A program made the translations under genes and the position numbers. From assembly GCA_949128115.1 (NCBI GenBank), contig OX421968.1:1488001-1552000 (forward strand): DNA of 64,000 bases, read 5' to 3'. Positions 46,601 to 60,653 of this stretch are shown here, one piece after another. Source of the stretch: Anaspis maculata. Its lineage: Eukaryota; Arthropoda; Insecta; Coleoptera; Scraptiidae. The notes under the pieces were generated by a model, which was not told where the DNA came from, did not search any database, and was given only the letters and a program-made list of their open reading frames with translations. Position 1 is the first letter of the stretch. The number at the start of each line of letters is the position of its first letter.

Positions 46601-48920
46601 CAATGATTGTATTGTTTTAGGATTCCCAGAGATTCTTTGACACATTTTTGAGCTTTTCTAGTGAATATACCTACTCGCCCGATTTTATTGTACTGCTCCG
46701 TCATCGATGCCGTTCATCGCGAGCCGAGCATGTACCACAATACTTTCCCGATGAGTAAGGAGTGCATCCAGGAATGTAAGCAAGGAGTGTATCCAGGAAC
46801 GCAAGCGCGAAAAAGAAAAAATCATCTTGTCTTTTCTGTCAAAGCTTGACAGCGCGATGAATTCAAGATCAAGACTCAAGTTGATGGCAAAATGTTTCGC
46901 ACGGTTTCTAACAAGTTCTGAATTATTCCACCTTCGTCACAAAATACCGCTGATCCACCTTCACCACGGCAGATTGCCCTCTAATAAAAATATGGCACCA
47001 ATGGCATTTTCACTCTCTGAATTTAACTGGGACTGCCGAAAGTCAAATTCAGATAGAAAATACCTATTTGCCGTACGAAACATTTTGCGATGAACTGGTA
47101 CTCATGAAAAACTTCCAAAACTCCAAAAACAGGAAGATTCAGAACTATTTAGTTCGATGTACTAAACTTCAAGTTTGATTGGCATTTTTTTTAAATTCAA
47201 TCACTGGAGTGGAATGTTCTACTACTCTAAATGTTCCCCGATCATGTTTTTCGAAGTGTTCTACAAGTTTCTTCTCGTAGGTACATGTGCCTATGCTATT
47301 CCATGAATTACAAGTAGCGCTAGAATTGGTGAGATTTTAATGTTTTTCAAAAATAAATTCAAAGAAATACCTTGATTGTACTTTTCTAATTGATTGAGCT
47401 CATTTATTTTTCTCTCGAGGCTTCTGCTGCATTAACGTATTATTGCACCAAATTTCATCATTCGGTCAAATATTTCCCAAAATACTTTTGACATTATGTG
47501 AGTACTCTTGTTGCAAATCCAATTTTGTTGAAATCTGTCGAGTACGTACCTACTTCTCGAGTTATCAAATGTCAAATAAATCTCCACAGCTTGGAGGTTT
47601 TAGACATATGGGAGTTGAAAACTAATTACTTTGATCTATTTTGAATTTGAATAAAACAATTTTCCACGGGCTTACATCAATGGTTCACAAGTCAAAGTAG
47701 TTTGGAATAATAATAATAATAACAACAACAACAATGTGTTGTTTTTATCAGTACACCATATTATTAAAAACCCAGGTTTATCTGTTCATCTGTACGTAAC
47801 ACTATATTCCCTAGCAGCATCATGCTACCAGCACTTTGCCACTTACCACTGCTCACTGAAACAAAGAAAATGACAGCATCGACCACGATGATGAGGTTTG
47901 TTGCAAGTGTTTGGGCGTCGCGTTGTACTGCGGTAAGTTTTAGTAGTTTTTGGAGTTGAAAGGGCCCAACTCCGGTGCAGATGTTTGCCATAGGGACCTC
48001 CCGAGAATCAGTTCGCAGATACGCTGGCCGATTTTTAGGTGGTGGCATCTATCCCAACCTATTGTAGTTGTAGGTACCTTACCTAAGATGTTGGCTATTG
48101 GTACCTACTGTCTACCTACTAGTTGTGGAAAGAACCTAGTTTTGATGGGCAGCCGAGTCTTTAGGGTAGGAATGGTAGGATGACATAATTCCGGATGTGG
48201 AGGTTAGGTGCGCTGTTACGCATGTGTTGTTAGGCTTGCACAAATAGGGAACTATAGGCAAAACGGATTGTAGAGGGCGACGTGTTACATGCACCTATAT
48301 TGACACTCTTAACAGTTATCGTACATAACCTCAAAGAGATGTACGGAAAGTGGAAATTGCTAATGCTCAAAAAAGTGTTGAGGCGGAGAGGAGTCCCACT
48401 GAGAGGGAAGAAAACAGCTGATGGAAAGGTGCAGCCTGGTATACAACACACGTCACACTTTTTTTTTACCGCGATTTTTCGCTTGTCGGCTTTTTTACTT
48501 TTCTCTGCATTTTGAGGACGGCATTTCCTAGCATAAAGAATGGCTGAAAAAGCGAAAGAGAAAGATTCTTGTGGCGTGAGTTTCCGACAAATCTAAGCAG
48601 CTAAAAATGTAACAAAAAAAATAAGTTATTCAAATCTGGGCTGGCGAGAAAATGCGAGACTTCTTTTGAAAAAAAAAATAGAAATTTTTAAAAATAAAAT
48701 TGGAGTTTTCCGAATTTTTAAATTTTTAAATACTTGTCAATTTTCATTCTAAATTTTAGATTACTCTCTTTTTTTTCAAGTCTCTTATCCCACTGGTTCT
48801 CATGTAACTTACGTTCAAAGAAAAAACACTACGAAATGCCGTCCTCAAGTCGCGCAGTGATGCAAACCGCTGGTTATATGCTGAGTGCTGACAAATGAAA
48901 ATGAAATGACAATTGGATGT
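43651..48920. other. 5.3 kb without a supported gene
   Basis: Several short open frames occur, the longest being 157 codons at 45741-46214. None has a recognisable motif, signal peptide or splice support. CpG-richer stretches lie near 44080-44330 and 45040-45200. An imperfect 24-base tandem duplication (AAGGAGTG.ATCCAGGAA) lies at 46757-46804, and a mixed (AAT)n(AAC)n microsatellite at 47709-47734. Confidence 0.4.
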
Positions 48921-51694
48921 ATTCTTGAAAACGCATTCCAGAGGGCGCGACGTAGGCCTGGGACCAAATGTCAACGTCAGTCAACGTTAAGCCCAAGGTC
49001 AAGCTTGTAGTTGTCATTTCTAGACAGAGCCTTACCTAACCTATCTTTGTTGTTTATTGACTTATTATTGTCGCGGCGATATGGTGTTAGTGTCACCGAC
49101 ACCCTTTGCTTGTCGTTTGAAGGGGGCAAAGGAGACCGAAGTAGCGCGGGGGCGTCTGGCAGTACGTGCAAAAACCCCCAGCCGGTGATACGACAAAAAT
49201 GCAAGTCGCAGTGGTCTCAAGCCCGGGGTGTGTGGTGAGGCAACACTATCATGGTGAAGCAGGGCTCCAAGCGGCTTTTCAGCTGGGGCATGCCTCGTCA
49301 ACATACAATGCAAATAATACAGCAACTGATTAAAAAAGTGCAGCAGTTGAAAGCTGTACTTCTAACTTCAGGTACCTAAGCTCAGTTTGACTGCCGAAGA
49401 TGGAAATACGTTTTTGTTTACTGTAATGATAGACCCGGACTCCGTATGGTACTGGAGAGGCAAATGATGCTCTGAATAAGGCACTCCTGCTTCATTCTAC
49501 TTTCTATCCACAATCCGGACGTAGTTCGCATAACAGGAGACAAGCAAAATATATCCACTTACTCATGGCAAAGACAAAATGGGCCATCAACCCAAAGACT
49601 TCACAACTTTGCAAGAGTATGAAGAAAACCTTCTGTGAAGTGATGATTTGGATTATTATTATTATAAAGTGAAATAACCTGACTAATTAAAAAGAAGTGT
49701 ATTTCAACTTTTTAATGTTCGTATACTAGGCAGTAGGCACAACGTTGTGAACATAATTACTCAACTGAACAAGTTCAATAATCAATAAATTATACTTAAA
49801 ATCAAGCCCTAGAAATGTTGTTGTTTGCCATCCATGATCAATGAAGATGCTTCGACTTAACAGAGCGGAAAGGCGACTCTTGTAAATTTTGTATATGGAT
49901 GTCTTGTAGACTTCCACCTTCAAGACGCGAAGCATTTAAAAAGTGCACTTGTGTAGTATATTAGCTCCTTGTCCTCCATAGCCGGTAGTCCACCGTAAAG
50001 AAAACTTCAACATAGAACCATAACCTAGATCCTCTCATGGGCCTCAGCAATGACAATGTTTTTCGATGATCCATGTCTCTATCGATGTGATACAATGGAG
50101 CAGGAGTGGCGTTATCCTTATTCAGAGCAACTATTTGCCGCTCCAGTACCATACCGGGCCCAGGTCTACGATAGAAGTAAACAAAAATGCATTTTTATCT
50201 TCGGCAGTCAAACTGAACTTACCCGAAGTTGGAGACCGCGTCCTGACCCTCGTCGCAGGACTCGCAAGAGTCTATGGCATCTTCATGAACCATTCAACGA
50301 TACAAATACATGTTCACGGAAACATTTGATTTGAAAATGTTTGACGTTTATTGATTTGACGTTCTTGTATTTGACAACACTCACTCGTTTGTTGACAAAG
50401 CATTGCAATCTAACCTAGATTGCATAAACAAGCGCGTTGTGTCAAATCAATAAACGTCAAATATTTAGAAATGTCACCGTGAACATGAATTGGAATTTTT
50501 GAATCGTATCGTTGAATTGTTCATGAGGATGCCGTAGGCTCTTGCGACGAGGGTCAGGACGCGGCCCCAAACTCCGGGTAAGCTCAGTTTGATTGCCGAA
50601 GAAAAAAATACATTTTTATTAACTTTTATCGTAGACCTGGGTCCGGTACGGTACTCGGGAGAGATAAATAGATGCTCTGAATAAGCCCTTCCTGCTCAAA
50701 TCTATCAGACAGATGGAGACAAGAATAATGGAAAAACATTGACATTGCTGAGGTGCATGAAGGGATCTAGGTTATGTTGGTTCTATGTTGAAGTTTTGAA
50801 CTTTATCAGTTAAGTTATTATGTTCACAGCGTTGTGCGTAGTATACGAAAGTTAAACACATGAAATACAGTTCTTTAATCAGCCAGGGCATTTCACTTTA
50901 TTACAATAATTCAAACCATCACTTTACAGAGAGTTTTCCACACTGCTACAAAATTGTGAAGCCTTCAGGTTATGGTCTCTTTTGTGTTGTGCCTGATGCC
51001 TTGCCATGAGTAGGTATACTTTGATTGCCTACTATCATGCAGCATATGTCCGGCTTGTAGATAGAAACTGCAAAATGATTTCAAACTAATTGGAATGTAC
51101 TGATGATAGAATGATGGACTTGATCACCTCGACTTCATTGAGTGGAAGGGCGACTCTTGTGTTGGTGATACCGAAATTTCCTTCTGGTTCTCGTATAGTA
51201 TAGTCTAATTTCTCTCTCCGTTATCCATGTGCTAGGATGAAGCAGGAGTGGCTTATTCAGAGCATCTATTTGCCTCTTCAGTAGATACCATATATGGAGC
51301 CCCTCAGGTCTATAATAGTAGTAAATACAAATGAATTTTTGCCTTTGGCAGTCAAACTGAACTCACCCGAAGTTGAACGTAGCCCTGCTTCAACATGATA
51401 GCTTGGGACCACTGTGGGTTGCATTTATCGTGTCACCGGCCGGGGATTTTGTCTCGCACGAACCGCCAGACGGCCCCGAGCTGCTTCGCTCGCATTTGCC
51501 CTGCCTTTCAAACGACAAGCACCCGGTATCGGTGACACTAGCACCATGCGACGACAATAAACAATAAAGATAGGTTAGGTTAAGCTCTGACAAGCAATGA
51601 CAACTGCAAGCTTGACCTTGGACTTGACGTTGAGATGACGTTGACATTTGGTCCCAAGCCTATGTCGCGCCCTCTGGAATGCGTTTGCGAGAAT
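48921..51694. mobile_element. 2.8-kb palindromic element
   Basis: The outer ends ATTCTTGAAAACGCATTCCA and TGGAATGCGTTTGCGAGAAT pair, followed by GAGGGCGCGACGTAGGC and its inverse. The arms run toward a centre near 50400, where CAATCTAACCTAGATTG forms a small perfect palindrome. A unit holding CAGTCAAACTGAACT..CCCGAAGTTG occurs four times in alternating orientation (about 49380, 50205, 50580 and 51350). The arms show short open frames on both strands but no recognised protein. Confidence 0.8.
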
Positions 51695-51903
51695 GCCTCC
51701 CATTGCAAAGTTGAGGTTATGTACGCTTAAAATGACACTAATGATACCTGGGGTGCATGGAATACGGGCGCCATTACTTCAGGCGTTTGCCACACTATAG
51801 TTCCCCATTGACACACAAGAGTATTGAGTCGGCTAGATTTGGTATCCTGATCGCGCGTGAAGATGGTGCCACCTCTCTATCATTTTTCAAAACGTATGCT
51901 ATA

Positions 51904-53783
51904 CAGGGTGTTGCATGAGGAAACCGACATAGCTTAAGGGTAGGTCCAGTTTTTCTAGAGGAACTAGGATCTCGCTTTGAAATTTTTCTATCCCTTTTCG
52001 TTTTGATGTTACAGGGTGAATCATGTATTTTGTCGAAGTTTTTGATGAGCTATATCTTCCGAATGGCTTATTGGATTGGACTGAAATTTGATAGGTATGA
52101 TCTCCTATTGATAGCTAATACATTGCACCATAAAGTTGTTTAGAAGTTTCAGGGCCGGACTGAATTTTTTCATTTTCAAAGTTTTTGTTAGAAAAGTCAT
52201 ATCTTTCAATGTTTTTTTGGAAAACCAGTATTAGATTCAGAAACACCAGAAAAAATGCTACAAGAAACATCCTTCAATTTCTTCGGCACACCCAAAGTTT
52301 TCCCAGAAAAAAATATCTTTTGAGTTTTGGATCGGCTGCGATCTAGTGAAAATCAGTCAATCACGCATTCTTTCACGGATCTTTGAGATGTTCATCCTCT
52401 AATTCAATGCTGTTACGGTTTTCTTCACTTTCCCACATTAGTATCACTTGGTACGGCAAAAAAGACAAAAGTCCAGGACCGGAATCAAGTCTAGTAAACA
52501 TTATTTCTAAAAATCCGATTTTTCAGTATTTAGTTGGAAAATTACAGCACAAAGTTATGGTGAAGTGGCTGAAAAATGCTCTTTTGTCTGCATTTGGAAC
52601 TTTAAGTCACTTTGTTGATTGTTGATTTCAAGAATACAAAAAATTATTTCCGAAACTTTTCGCGAACAAAATAAAAAGAAGCAAGAATGATAATTATTCA
52701 GAAATGTAATTTCAATGTGTAGAAAAAGAACAATATCAATGTTTGTATGTTATGTTTATGTTAATGTTTATCAAATTTCGGAAATAATTTCTTTCTTGTC
52801 TGCATTTGGAACTTTAGGTCACTTTAGAAACCAGCTGAACAAATTTCTCCTTTTGTTGATTTCAAGAATAAAAAAAATTATTTCCAAAATTTGATAAACA
52901 TCAACATAAACATAACATACAAACATTGATATTGTTCGTTTTCTACACATTAAAATTACGTTTCTGAATAATTATCATTCTTGCTTCTTTTTATTTTGTT
53001 CGCGAAAAGTTTCGGAAATAATTATTTGTATTCTTGAAATCAACAAAAGGAGAAATTTGTTTAGCTGGTCTCTAAAGTGACCTAAAGTTCCAAATGCAGA
53101 AAAAAGAGCATTTTTCAGCCACTTCACCATAACTTTATGCTGTAAATTTCCAACTGAATACTGAAAAATCGGATCTTTAGAAACAATGTTCACTAGACTT
53201 GATTCCGGTCCTGGACTTTTGTCTTTTTTGCCGTACCAAGTGATACTAATGTGGAAAAGTGAAAAAAACCGTGACAGCAATAAATTAGAGGATGAACATC
53301 TCAAAGTACCGTGAAAGAATGAGTGCTTGACTGATTTTCACTAGATCGCAGCCGACCCAAATCTCAAAAGATATTTTTTTCTGGGTAGACTTTGGGTGTG
53401 CCGGAGAAATTGAAGGATGTTCCTTGTAGCATTTTTTCTGTAGTTTCTGAATCTGATACTGATTTTGCAAAAAAACATTGAAAAATATGACTTTTCTAAC
53501 AAAAACTTTGAAAATAAAAAAAATCAGTCCGGCCCTAAAACTTCTGAACAACTTTATGGTGTAATGTATTAGCTATCATTAAGAGATCATACATATCAAA
53601 TTTCAGTCCAATCCAATAAGCCATTCGGAAGATATAGCTCCTCAAAAACTTCGACAAAATACATGATTCACCCTGTAACATCAAAACGAAAAGCGATAGA
53701 AAAATTTCAAAGCGAGATCCTAGTTTCCCTAGAAAAACTGGATCTACCCTTAAGCTATGTCGGTTTCCTCATGCAACACCCTG
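51904..53783. mobile_element. 1.9-kb near-perfect CAGGGTGTTGCATG foldback, TA-flanked
   Basis: CAGGGTGTTGCATGAGGAAA (51904) pairs with TTTCCTCATGCAACACCCTG (53783), with TA outside both. In the first 250 bases of the arms only about a dozen differences are seen, and pairing continues to a centre near 52840. A second internal ACAGGGTGAATCATG / CATGATTCACCCTGT pair lies at mirror positions about 110 bases in. Short frames in the arms mirror each other and are not genes. Confidence 0.92.
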
Positions 53784-53790
53784 TATAAAC

Positions 53791-55549
53791 TAAGGCTGGG
53801 AATTTTTCAGATTTTGGTATTCGAATATTCGTTTCGAAATGTATTCGAAAATTCGAATAATTGAGTTATTTAGTGTTCATTCAACATGATAAGATCAAGC
53901 CGACTGATATTTGATTAATTGATTCGTTTTTTTGAAATCTAAATAGATATGCAAATGTATTTTGGCAGGGATAGTTATTTTTAAACTTTTGTCTTTTTGT
54001 TATTGAAGTTGAAATTAAAAAACTTATCGTGGGTTCCACGTTCCACCAACGCTGAATCAGGTTAATACGAGATTTGCTGCAAGTAAATGCATCAAATCTT
54101 CAGCTAACCAACTATTATCATTTTCTTCCATGAAACCGAAATTCCTATTGTTTACCATCGAGTGGTGACACTTGTGAGTTGTGACCAAATAAAAAAAAGC
54201 ACTAATCTCGTATTAACCTAATTCAGCGTTGGTGGAAAATATCCCTGCCTAAATATATTTGCATATTTATTTAGATTTAAAGTAACGAATTAATTTTACA
54301 TCAGTCGGCTTGATCTTATTAAGTTGTTTTATTATTCGATTGTTTGTGCGAATGACCATTAAATTATTCAATTATTCGAATTTTCGAGTCTTTGTCTATT
54401 CGAATTTCCAAATAAGTGTATCCGAGCCGATGGTGAACTCGAGGGTGCGGGTTTACTATTGAAGTATTCAACTACTTCCCGGTTCCCGGAATTGGTCTGG
54501 TTTCTGAGTCACCTGTGATTCTGTGAGAGGTGCGAGCCAGCAGGAAATAATAAAAAATGAAATGAATAGAGTATTATACTTTTGAGAAAAATATTTTTTT
54601 TTCGATGGAATCTGGAACTATATTGGAAAATAACTGACCCGTATTTTTTCATTCAGCCAAAAATCGTATCGTTTGGCCGCAATAAATGAACGAAATTCCT
54701 ATATTCTGCCTATTTCTGACGTCATTTACACAGGCGGTATAGGCGGTGACTCGCTGTGACGTCAGAAATAGTTTCATTTCAATCAAAAAATTTTTTTAGT
54801 ATAATACTCCATTCAAATATTTCAATAGATAAGACAAACTAAAGGTACCTAATCAAATAATTGAATTCAGAGATTTATTCGAACATTCTATTATCGATGC
54901 GAACATAATAATAGTGTAGTAAATATTTATTGCCATAATTATAATAGTAACAATAATAATCATCAAAAGTGTAAATAATATAAGTATATAATTATTTCAA
55001 CCCCAGCAATAAGGCTGCACCATCATCGAAACCTAAAAGGTCTTTGCAGCATCTCCATCTTTGCCTGGTACCGCGAATGCAGTGGCTTGAGGCACGTAAT
55101 ATGGCGAAGGCTATTCGTACTCTAAGCCAGGTCTTTATTGCACTTTGTGGTTTTCTCCAGTGATCAGCCAATCTTTCTGCAAGTACTACACAAAAACTTC
55201 TCATCTGTGGCCCAAACACTGCGTCGACTGAGCATACCAATGCATTGCAATGGTGTAAAAGATACATGGCGTCTTTCGCAAGCTTCAAGATATTTTTTTT
55301 CTTTTCTTCTTCGGCTGACTTCAGAACAGCGAGTACTGGGCGTGAACATAATAATTAAAATCAATAAACGAAAAATTCAATTCAAATACATACTCGAAAA
55401 TTCTGAATATCCGAATAATTCCGAATATTCGAATTTTTCAAATAATCCGAATATTCGAATACATATTTCAAATATTCGAATAATGTTCCACTGTAAAACT
55501 TCGTATTCGAATACATACTCGAATTATTCGTATTCGATTCCCAGCCTTA
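53791..55549. mobile_element. Possible hAT-type element with TAAGGCTGGGAAT ends
   Basis: TAAGGCTGGGAAT at 53791 and its near inverse ending CCCAGCCTTA at 55549 bound a segment rich in ATTCGAATA blocks at both ends. Flanking ATAAACTA and AAAAACTA match at 7 of 8 bases, which would suit the 8-bp target duplication of hAT elements. The left part (53791-54420) is itself a palindrome (AAGATCAAGCCGACTGAT and inverse). A second small hairpin lies at 54558-54813, built on TATTTCTGACGTCA / TGACGTCAGAAATA. The - strand frame at 54992-55288 (98 codons) is not recognised. Confidence 0.55.
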
Positions 55550-56730
55550 AAAACTATATAACTACCCGGGGCATGTCGGCACTGACACTGCACGTCCTTG
55601 GTCCGAGTATAGGAACCTGCACATATTGAGTTCCTATACCCAAAATAGGTGCCTATATTAGTAGCTGAAAGCGTCAAAGTTTTATTGCTGTAAGAAGTCC
55701 AAGTAGGTAGTGAAAATGAAGATTATACAATTATTATGGTAGAACAGTGTTTTAACTTTACGTGTACTCGTATAACTTATAAAAAGGGCGCAGCGAAAGG
55801 AGCGACGTGTCGTGCATCGTCAACTGCGAAAACTCATCTCAACTGCATGCCGAGTCAGTTACTGGAGATTTCGTTTAAGCACAAGTTTCCCGGTTTCATA
55901 TTAATATTTGGCAACAGCTGTCGTCTGGATGCAGTGAACCCTTGTAATTAAAGTCTGCCTGTGTGTCGGTGTATGCTAATAAATACAACCGAGCTGGCAA
56001 GGTTGAAAAGGGTCAGTTGCAAGACATAATCTAATACTTTTCCAAACATTTCAACGCTGATGTCAGGCGACCGGCTGCTTCCTTGAAATAATGAAAAAAA
56101 AAACAGTTGTACACTTGATTTTGTTGTTGAAATGTTGAGAATCGGATGGAATTTCAGGTTTCTATGTGAAACTGGACAGTCTATGGCCCTCGCGTCATAA
56201 AATTCTGATTATAGAAAAGGTAAGAGCAAAAAAGTTAGAAAACCGTTCTGTGGGAGCGGGATAAGCATCAGCCTCAACAAAATTTCTTGGGAGCAGAAAG
56301 TATTTAACGTGGCAGGCCTATTTCACTATTCGTGTGGTGTACTTACAGGTAATTTATCAGTCTTGTCGGCAAATTTCGCCATAATTTAAGTTTCTTAGCA
56401 ACTCGCGCTTTGTCTTTGTTAACAATGGTAAGAATATAAGCTCGTCTGGAGCATGCAGACCTACTACATACTTTACATACTTATCTTATAATAGGTTAAC
56501 CGCAACAGCCAACGCACATTTGACTATAAGGAGAAGTGACAGCTAATGTAATAATAATATATTCGCGTTAAGCATACAGTGAGTACATATTTCTATAATA
56601 AGGTCGTAGTGTTGAGGCTACGCACTAATTGCTTTGAAGAATAAAGTACGCTTGTTTTTGTAGCACAACATAATTGTTCATTATTTGATGTTTGTGTTGA
56701 GTTGTAGAGATACATGTGCAAGACCACTCA
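55550..56730. other. No gene recognised
   Basis: AT-rich sequence with a few short open frames (for example 71 codons at 55736-55951) lacking family resemblance. Confidence 0.35.
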
Positions 56731-57041
56731 CTACACTTCAACTCTTAAAAGATGCACCTTACGTCACGAATTTATTTTCGAGTTATGCGCAACGTTATTG
56801 TCATGTATCACCGTGTCGAAAAGAAACAGCATGGACTACCATGTCTTTTACACGCTTTATTGGTAAAAACGTGATGATGACAAAGACAACTGCATAAATC
56901 CAGTCGTAGCGCATAGCGCTTGTCTCACCCTGTCCATGCCGGTACACAGCATTCTCTACAAACTGCGACTTACGTCTCAACCTTAATTCACACGCATACA
57001 GTCGATGACGTAAGGTGCATCTTTTAAGAATTGAACTGTAG
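56731..57041. mobile_element. MITE with about 36-base inverted ends
   Basis: CTACACTTCAACTCTTAAAA..GATGCACCTTACGTCA at 56731 and the inverse ending at 57041 (TGACGTAAGGTGCATC..AACTGTAG) pair with few mismatches. The interior has no supported frame. Confidence 0.65.
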
Positions 57042-57199
57042 CTTGTGTTTCAAGTTGGATTAATCAAGCTATGGGAATTGATCCCCCTTGTCGACCGAAT
57101 GGCTTAAAAAATATAACGCATAACATGCCGTATTGGGATTACGACAGGCCAGTTTCTAAAGGAATCTTCGATTTCGAATGGCCTATTGACCAATGAATG

Positions 57200-58480
57200 C
57201 CAAATTATTGGCCATAAAATCGCATTTTCTCACTACTAGCTGTGAAGTAGGCCGTTACTGACCTGCTTAGAGTTCGTGAAATGATTTTTTTCACTACTAG
57301 CTGTGAAGTATGTCATTAGTGAAATTTCACAACCTGTTGTAAAATCAGATAGGCCGGGCATATTATTAACCGCTTCGTCCGATTAACGTACACAATCAAA
57401 CAGGCCGTGCATATTATCAACCGCTTCGTATGATTGACGTTTGGCGACTTGGCGTTTGAATCTCATCAAATTTTGGACAACGGCAGCTCATTTACACGAA
57501 AAGGTCGAGAAATTGTTTGACCGGGTCTTATTTAATGCAGAGCTTGATGTGGTGAACGTGAATTTGGTTGGTTTTGTGAAAAAGCAGCTAAAGGCTGAAT
57601 GGTCGGTTGGTCAGTACAACATAATTATAACCTCACATTATCCACTTTTTTGGAATTATTCCCAATTACCTGTGTTCACTTCTCGATCAGCACACATATC
57701 ATTTACAATCTGTTATTGTTAGAGGATGCAATTTTCTCAAAAAGGACCAGTTCATGAAAGTTGCATACGTTTTCATGTACCTAAATCGTTTTTGGTTTTT
57801 CATTTTGCTGGCAGAAGTCATTGGTGGCCTTATCTGCTGCCTCGCACAATTCGAAAGGTGTCTCGCGACCGTCATTTATTGTCATCATCACCCCGGCGAA
57901 TAGTATTTGAAGTTGAAAACTTTCAAAATGCTCGAAGTCTACTTGGTATTTGACATCTACAATAAATGCAGAGCTTTTTTGTAAAATTTTGGAACTTCAC
58001 AAATTGGATCTGCTTTGCTAGTAGTGAAAAAAATCGTATACATATAAACCGCGCTTGAGAAGGCTATTATAGCCTTCGCACGTATCTCCCTCGCCGCTAC
58101 GCGGCTCGGGATTTAAACGATGCTCACGCTATGATAGCTCACTTCTCAACCTTGGTATATAATATACTATTTCACAACCAGTGGGCTGACTGCTGACTGT
58201 CGCATTATTAACCACCTGTCACCATATTAACCTCCCGTCAGTCCTGCCACATTTCATACTCTTAAAAATCGTTGCAAATTAGGATTCAATGTTTGCCAGT
58301 ACTGAGAAAAATAGCATATAAACCACGGATGCGAACGCTGTTGTTATAGCTTCAGCGCCTATACATACTTCAGCTGCGTTTCGGGATTTAAACAGGCGCC
58401 GCAGCTGTAACAGCATTCTTCACAACCTTGGTATATAATATACTATTTCTTACTACTAGCCATGAAGTACATCATTATTA
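57200..58480. repeat. Cluster of dispersed direct repeats
   Basis: TCACTACTAGCTGTGAAGTA occurs twice (57228 and 57290 regions) and in variant form at about 58451. GGCC.GGCATATTA..AACCGCTTCGT occurs at about 57352 and 57401. A unit of about 140 bases holding CGGGATTTAAAC and then CAACCTTGGTATATAATATA occurs at about 58030-58175 and 58315-58450. No gene is supported here. Confidence 0.6.
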
Positions 58481-60547
58481 ACCTGTTCCTAACAATGGAC
58501 CAGGAGAGAGGTCAAATTTAAGTTGAACGAGTCGTTTTGCATTTGCTTTGCTTCCTTCTATTCCTTGTGAAATATTACGACGAGAACAGATCGGAAAATG
58601 AAAGCGTACAGCTAGCTAGTAGTGCAGTGTGATAAGCATATTCGCGTTGAAATGGACAATCGAATGGAATCGAGGAATCGATCGACGATTCGACCTTATC
58701 GCTAAAATTCATCGGCATCGTACAAAGAAAACCATTTAAGATAAAAGAAAAAGATAATTGAAAAATAGCAGGTTTCGTCCGCCTCTGCACGCTCCTTCTA
58801 CCAGGATTCTGCATATAATCTCGAAACGACATGGTGAAATCTCGATAATAGCGGGAACTGTCCGAACGGCAGCTTATCGGCCCTCGTGCAAAAACACCGA
58901 ACAAGGATTTAGACACTTTACACCAATGGATCCTCGCTTTTACACGATACATGCACAAACTGGAGCTGCACACCACGAAGCTATCATTTTTTGTATTTTA
59001 TTTTTGTGTCGTTCCACACCTCGAGGGAATACTCCTTTTTTCAAGCTGGATGCTGCCGCTCTGTCTTGACAAAGACGGCGTCAGCTTTGGGACTTCTGTT
59101 CGCCGCACACAAACAAGAACAGTATTGTTGGGACGATTTAAAAATCGAAGGTAAGTAATTAACTTTTCATTTTATTAAATTATTGTCAACTCCACAGTTT
59201 CCTGATAAAAAATACTGACGCGTTTCGCCATTGTCAAAAGGGAATCATCAAAATCTAAAATATAAATACATAGAGTTAACAAGCACAACTCTAATTAGTC
59301 AAAATTTTGGGACAAAAAGGGCTGAAGTACAGATGAATTAAAATGGATTTGCTCGTTCAGGCAAAGCAAATGTTGAGTAGAATGAAATTTTCTGAACGAA
59401 GAAGGTCCAGATTACTCTGTACTTACCCTTTTCGTTAGATTTCTCAATAATTATCAATCATTTCCGTACGTATTTTAATATTTGTCTGTTGTGCTTGTCA
59501 ACTCTTTGATTTATTATTATTATTATTATTATTATTATGGTTTTATTGTTTTTAGGAAAAAATATTTTCTCCACAACGAGCTTATCCGTACAATAATAAA
59601 TATAAAACATTCCAAAAAGAGACAGCATACTGCTAAATTCAATACATGCCAGATCACAAAGAAAAACAGCGTTAGTGCCAAATGCAACAAAATAAACAAT
59701 TACTTATCTCAAACAACTATTACATAAGCAAAATAAACAATTATTAGTTTCCAATCCCACAATGACCACAAGACCCCCGATTATAACATGTTACTCATTC
59801 AAAGCAAATGCTATCTATATGTCTGATTGAATCCACTAAAAAGTTGAAGAGATTTTATTTCTTGAATGGAAGTCGAATTCAAAATGTTGATGATGAACTC
59901 TTTGAATTAATGAAATAGAAAGTAGATAAGGCCTCGACTATAACAGCATCAATTAAACTTATGTAAGTGATTAAAGTCAAAAGCCCCCAAATTTTACTAT
60001 GGCGAAAGAATTTTCAGACCCCCCCCCTATTGTAACGAAACGGTCGGAACGGGGCACCTAAGAACCCCTCAGTTAGCGCCGCAGTCAAATTTTTTCGGGA
60101 ATAATAATAATACCAACAATAATAAGCAACAAATGGGAAGCCGCTGACGGAATTGTCCATAGATTTCATTATCTTTTCAAATTTCGAAATTTTTAGGAAT
60201 CTCTTCAAAAATTCCCCTTTGGGCTAAATTTCATGCCAGAAACTAGAACTCTGGCAGAAAATATTGCTGCGTAGTTTGTGGGTAAAAGTAGACAAGACCC
60301 GTACTAAATTGGACCCAAGTTTTATCAAAATTGATAAAACTACCTTATTTGCCATTCCATATCAACAGATAGTGTGCAGTGTGCAGTGCAGCGCAATGTA
60401 GCTGTAGGCACAAAAATTGAAAGTTTTTTGGGGGATCGTAAGATTTTTTCTAGTTTATTCAGTTGGCTGTTGGAATACCGTATGATCAAGAGTGCTATGA
60501 CTTTATTATTCTATATATCAAAGGTTGGCCATAATGACTGAATATAA
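58481..60547. other. No gene recognised
   Basis: A splice-donor-like AAG|GTAAGTAA at 59150-59157 follows open but unrecognised sequence (58951-59150), which could be an untranslated or short first exon. A (TTA)n microsatellite lies at 59511-59538. The rest is AT-rich without a supported gene. Confidence 0.35.
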
Positions 60548-60653
60548 GGTGTGTTTTTTTGAATCTGGCGTCGAAGTGTGCTGTGCTCTAGCTAAATTTG
60601 CCTGAATTCGGCCAGAGCAGAGCACACTTCGACGCCAGATTCAAAAAAACACC
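60548..60653. mobile_element. 106-bp hairpin
   Basis: TTTTTTTGAATCTGGCGTCG and its inverse pair, and the match extends through AAGTGTGCT.TGCTCT. The loop is about 25 bases. Confidence 0.8.

Noticed and set aside
52383..53304. Two similar open frames (80 and 109 codons) on opposite strands
   Set aside because: They are the two arms of the same palindrome, not two genes.
55138..55629. 163-codon open frame
   Set aside because: It covers the ATTCGAATA-rich inverted end of the hAT-like element and reads low-complexity N/S/Y; not a gene.
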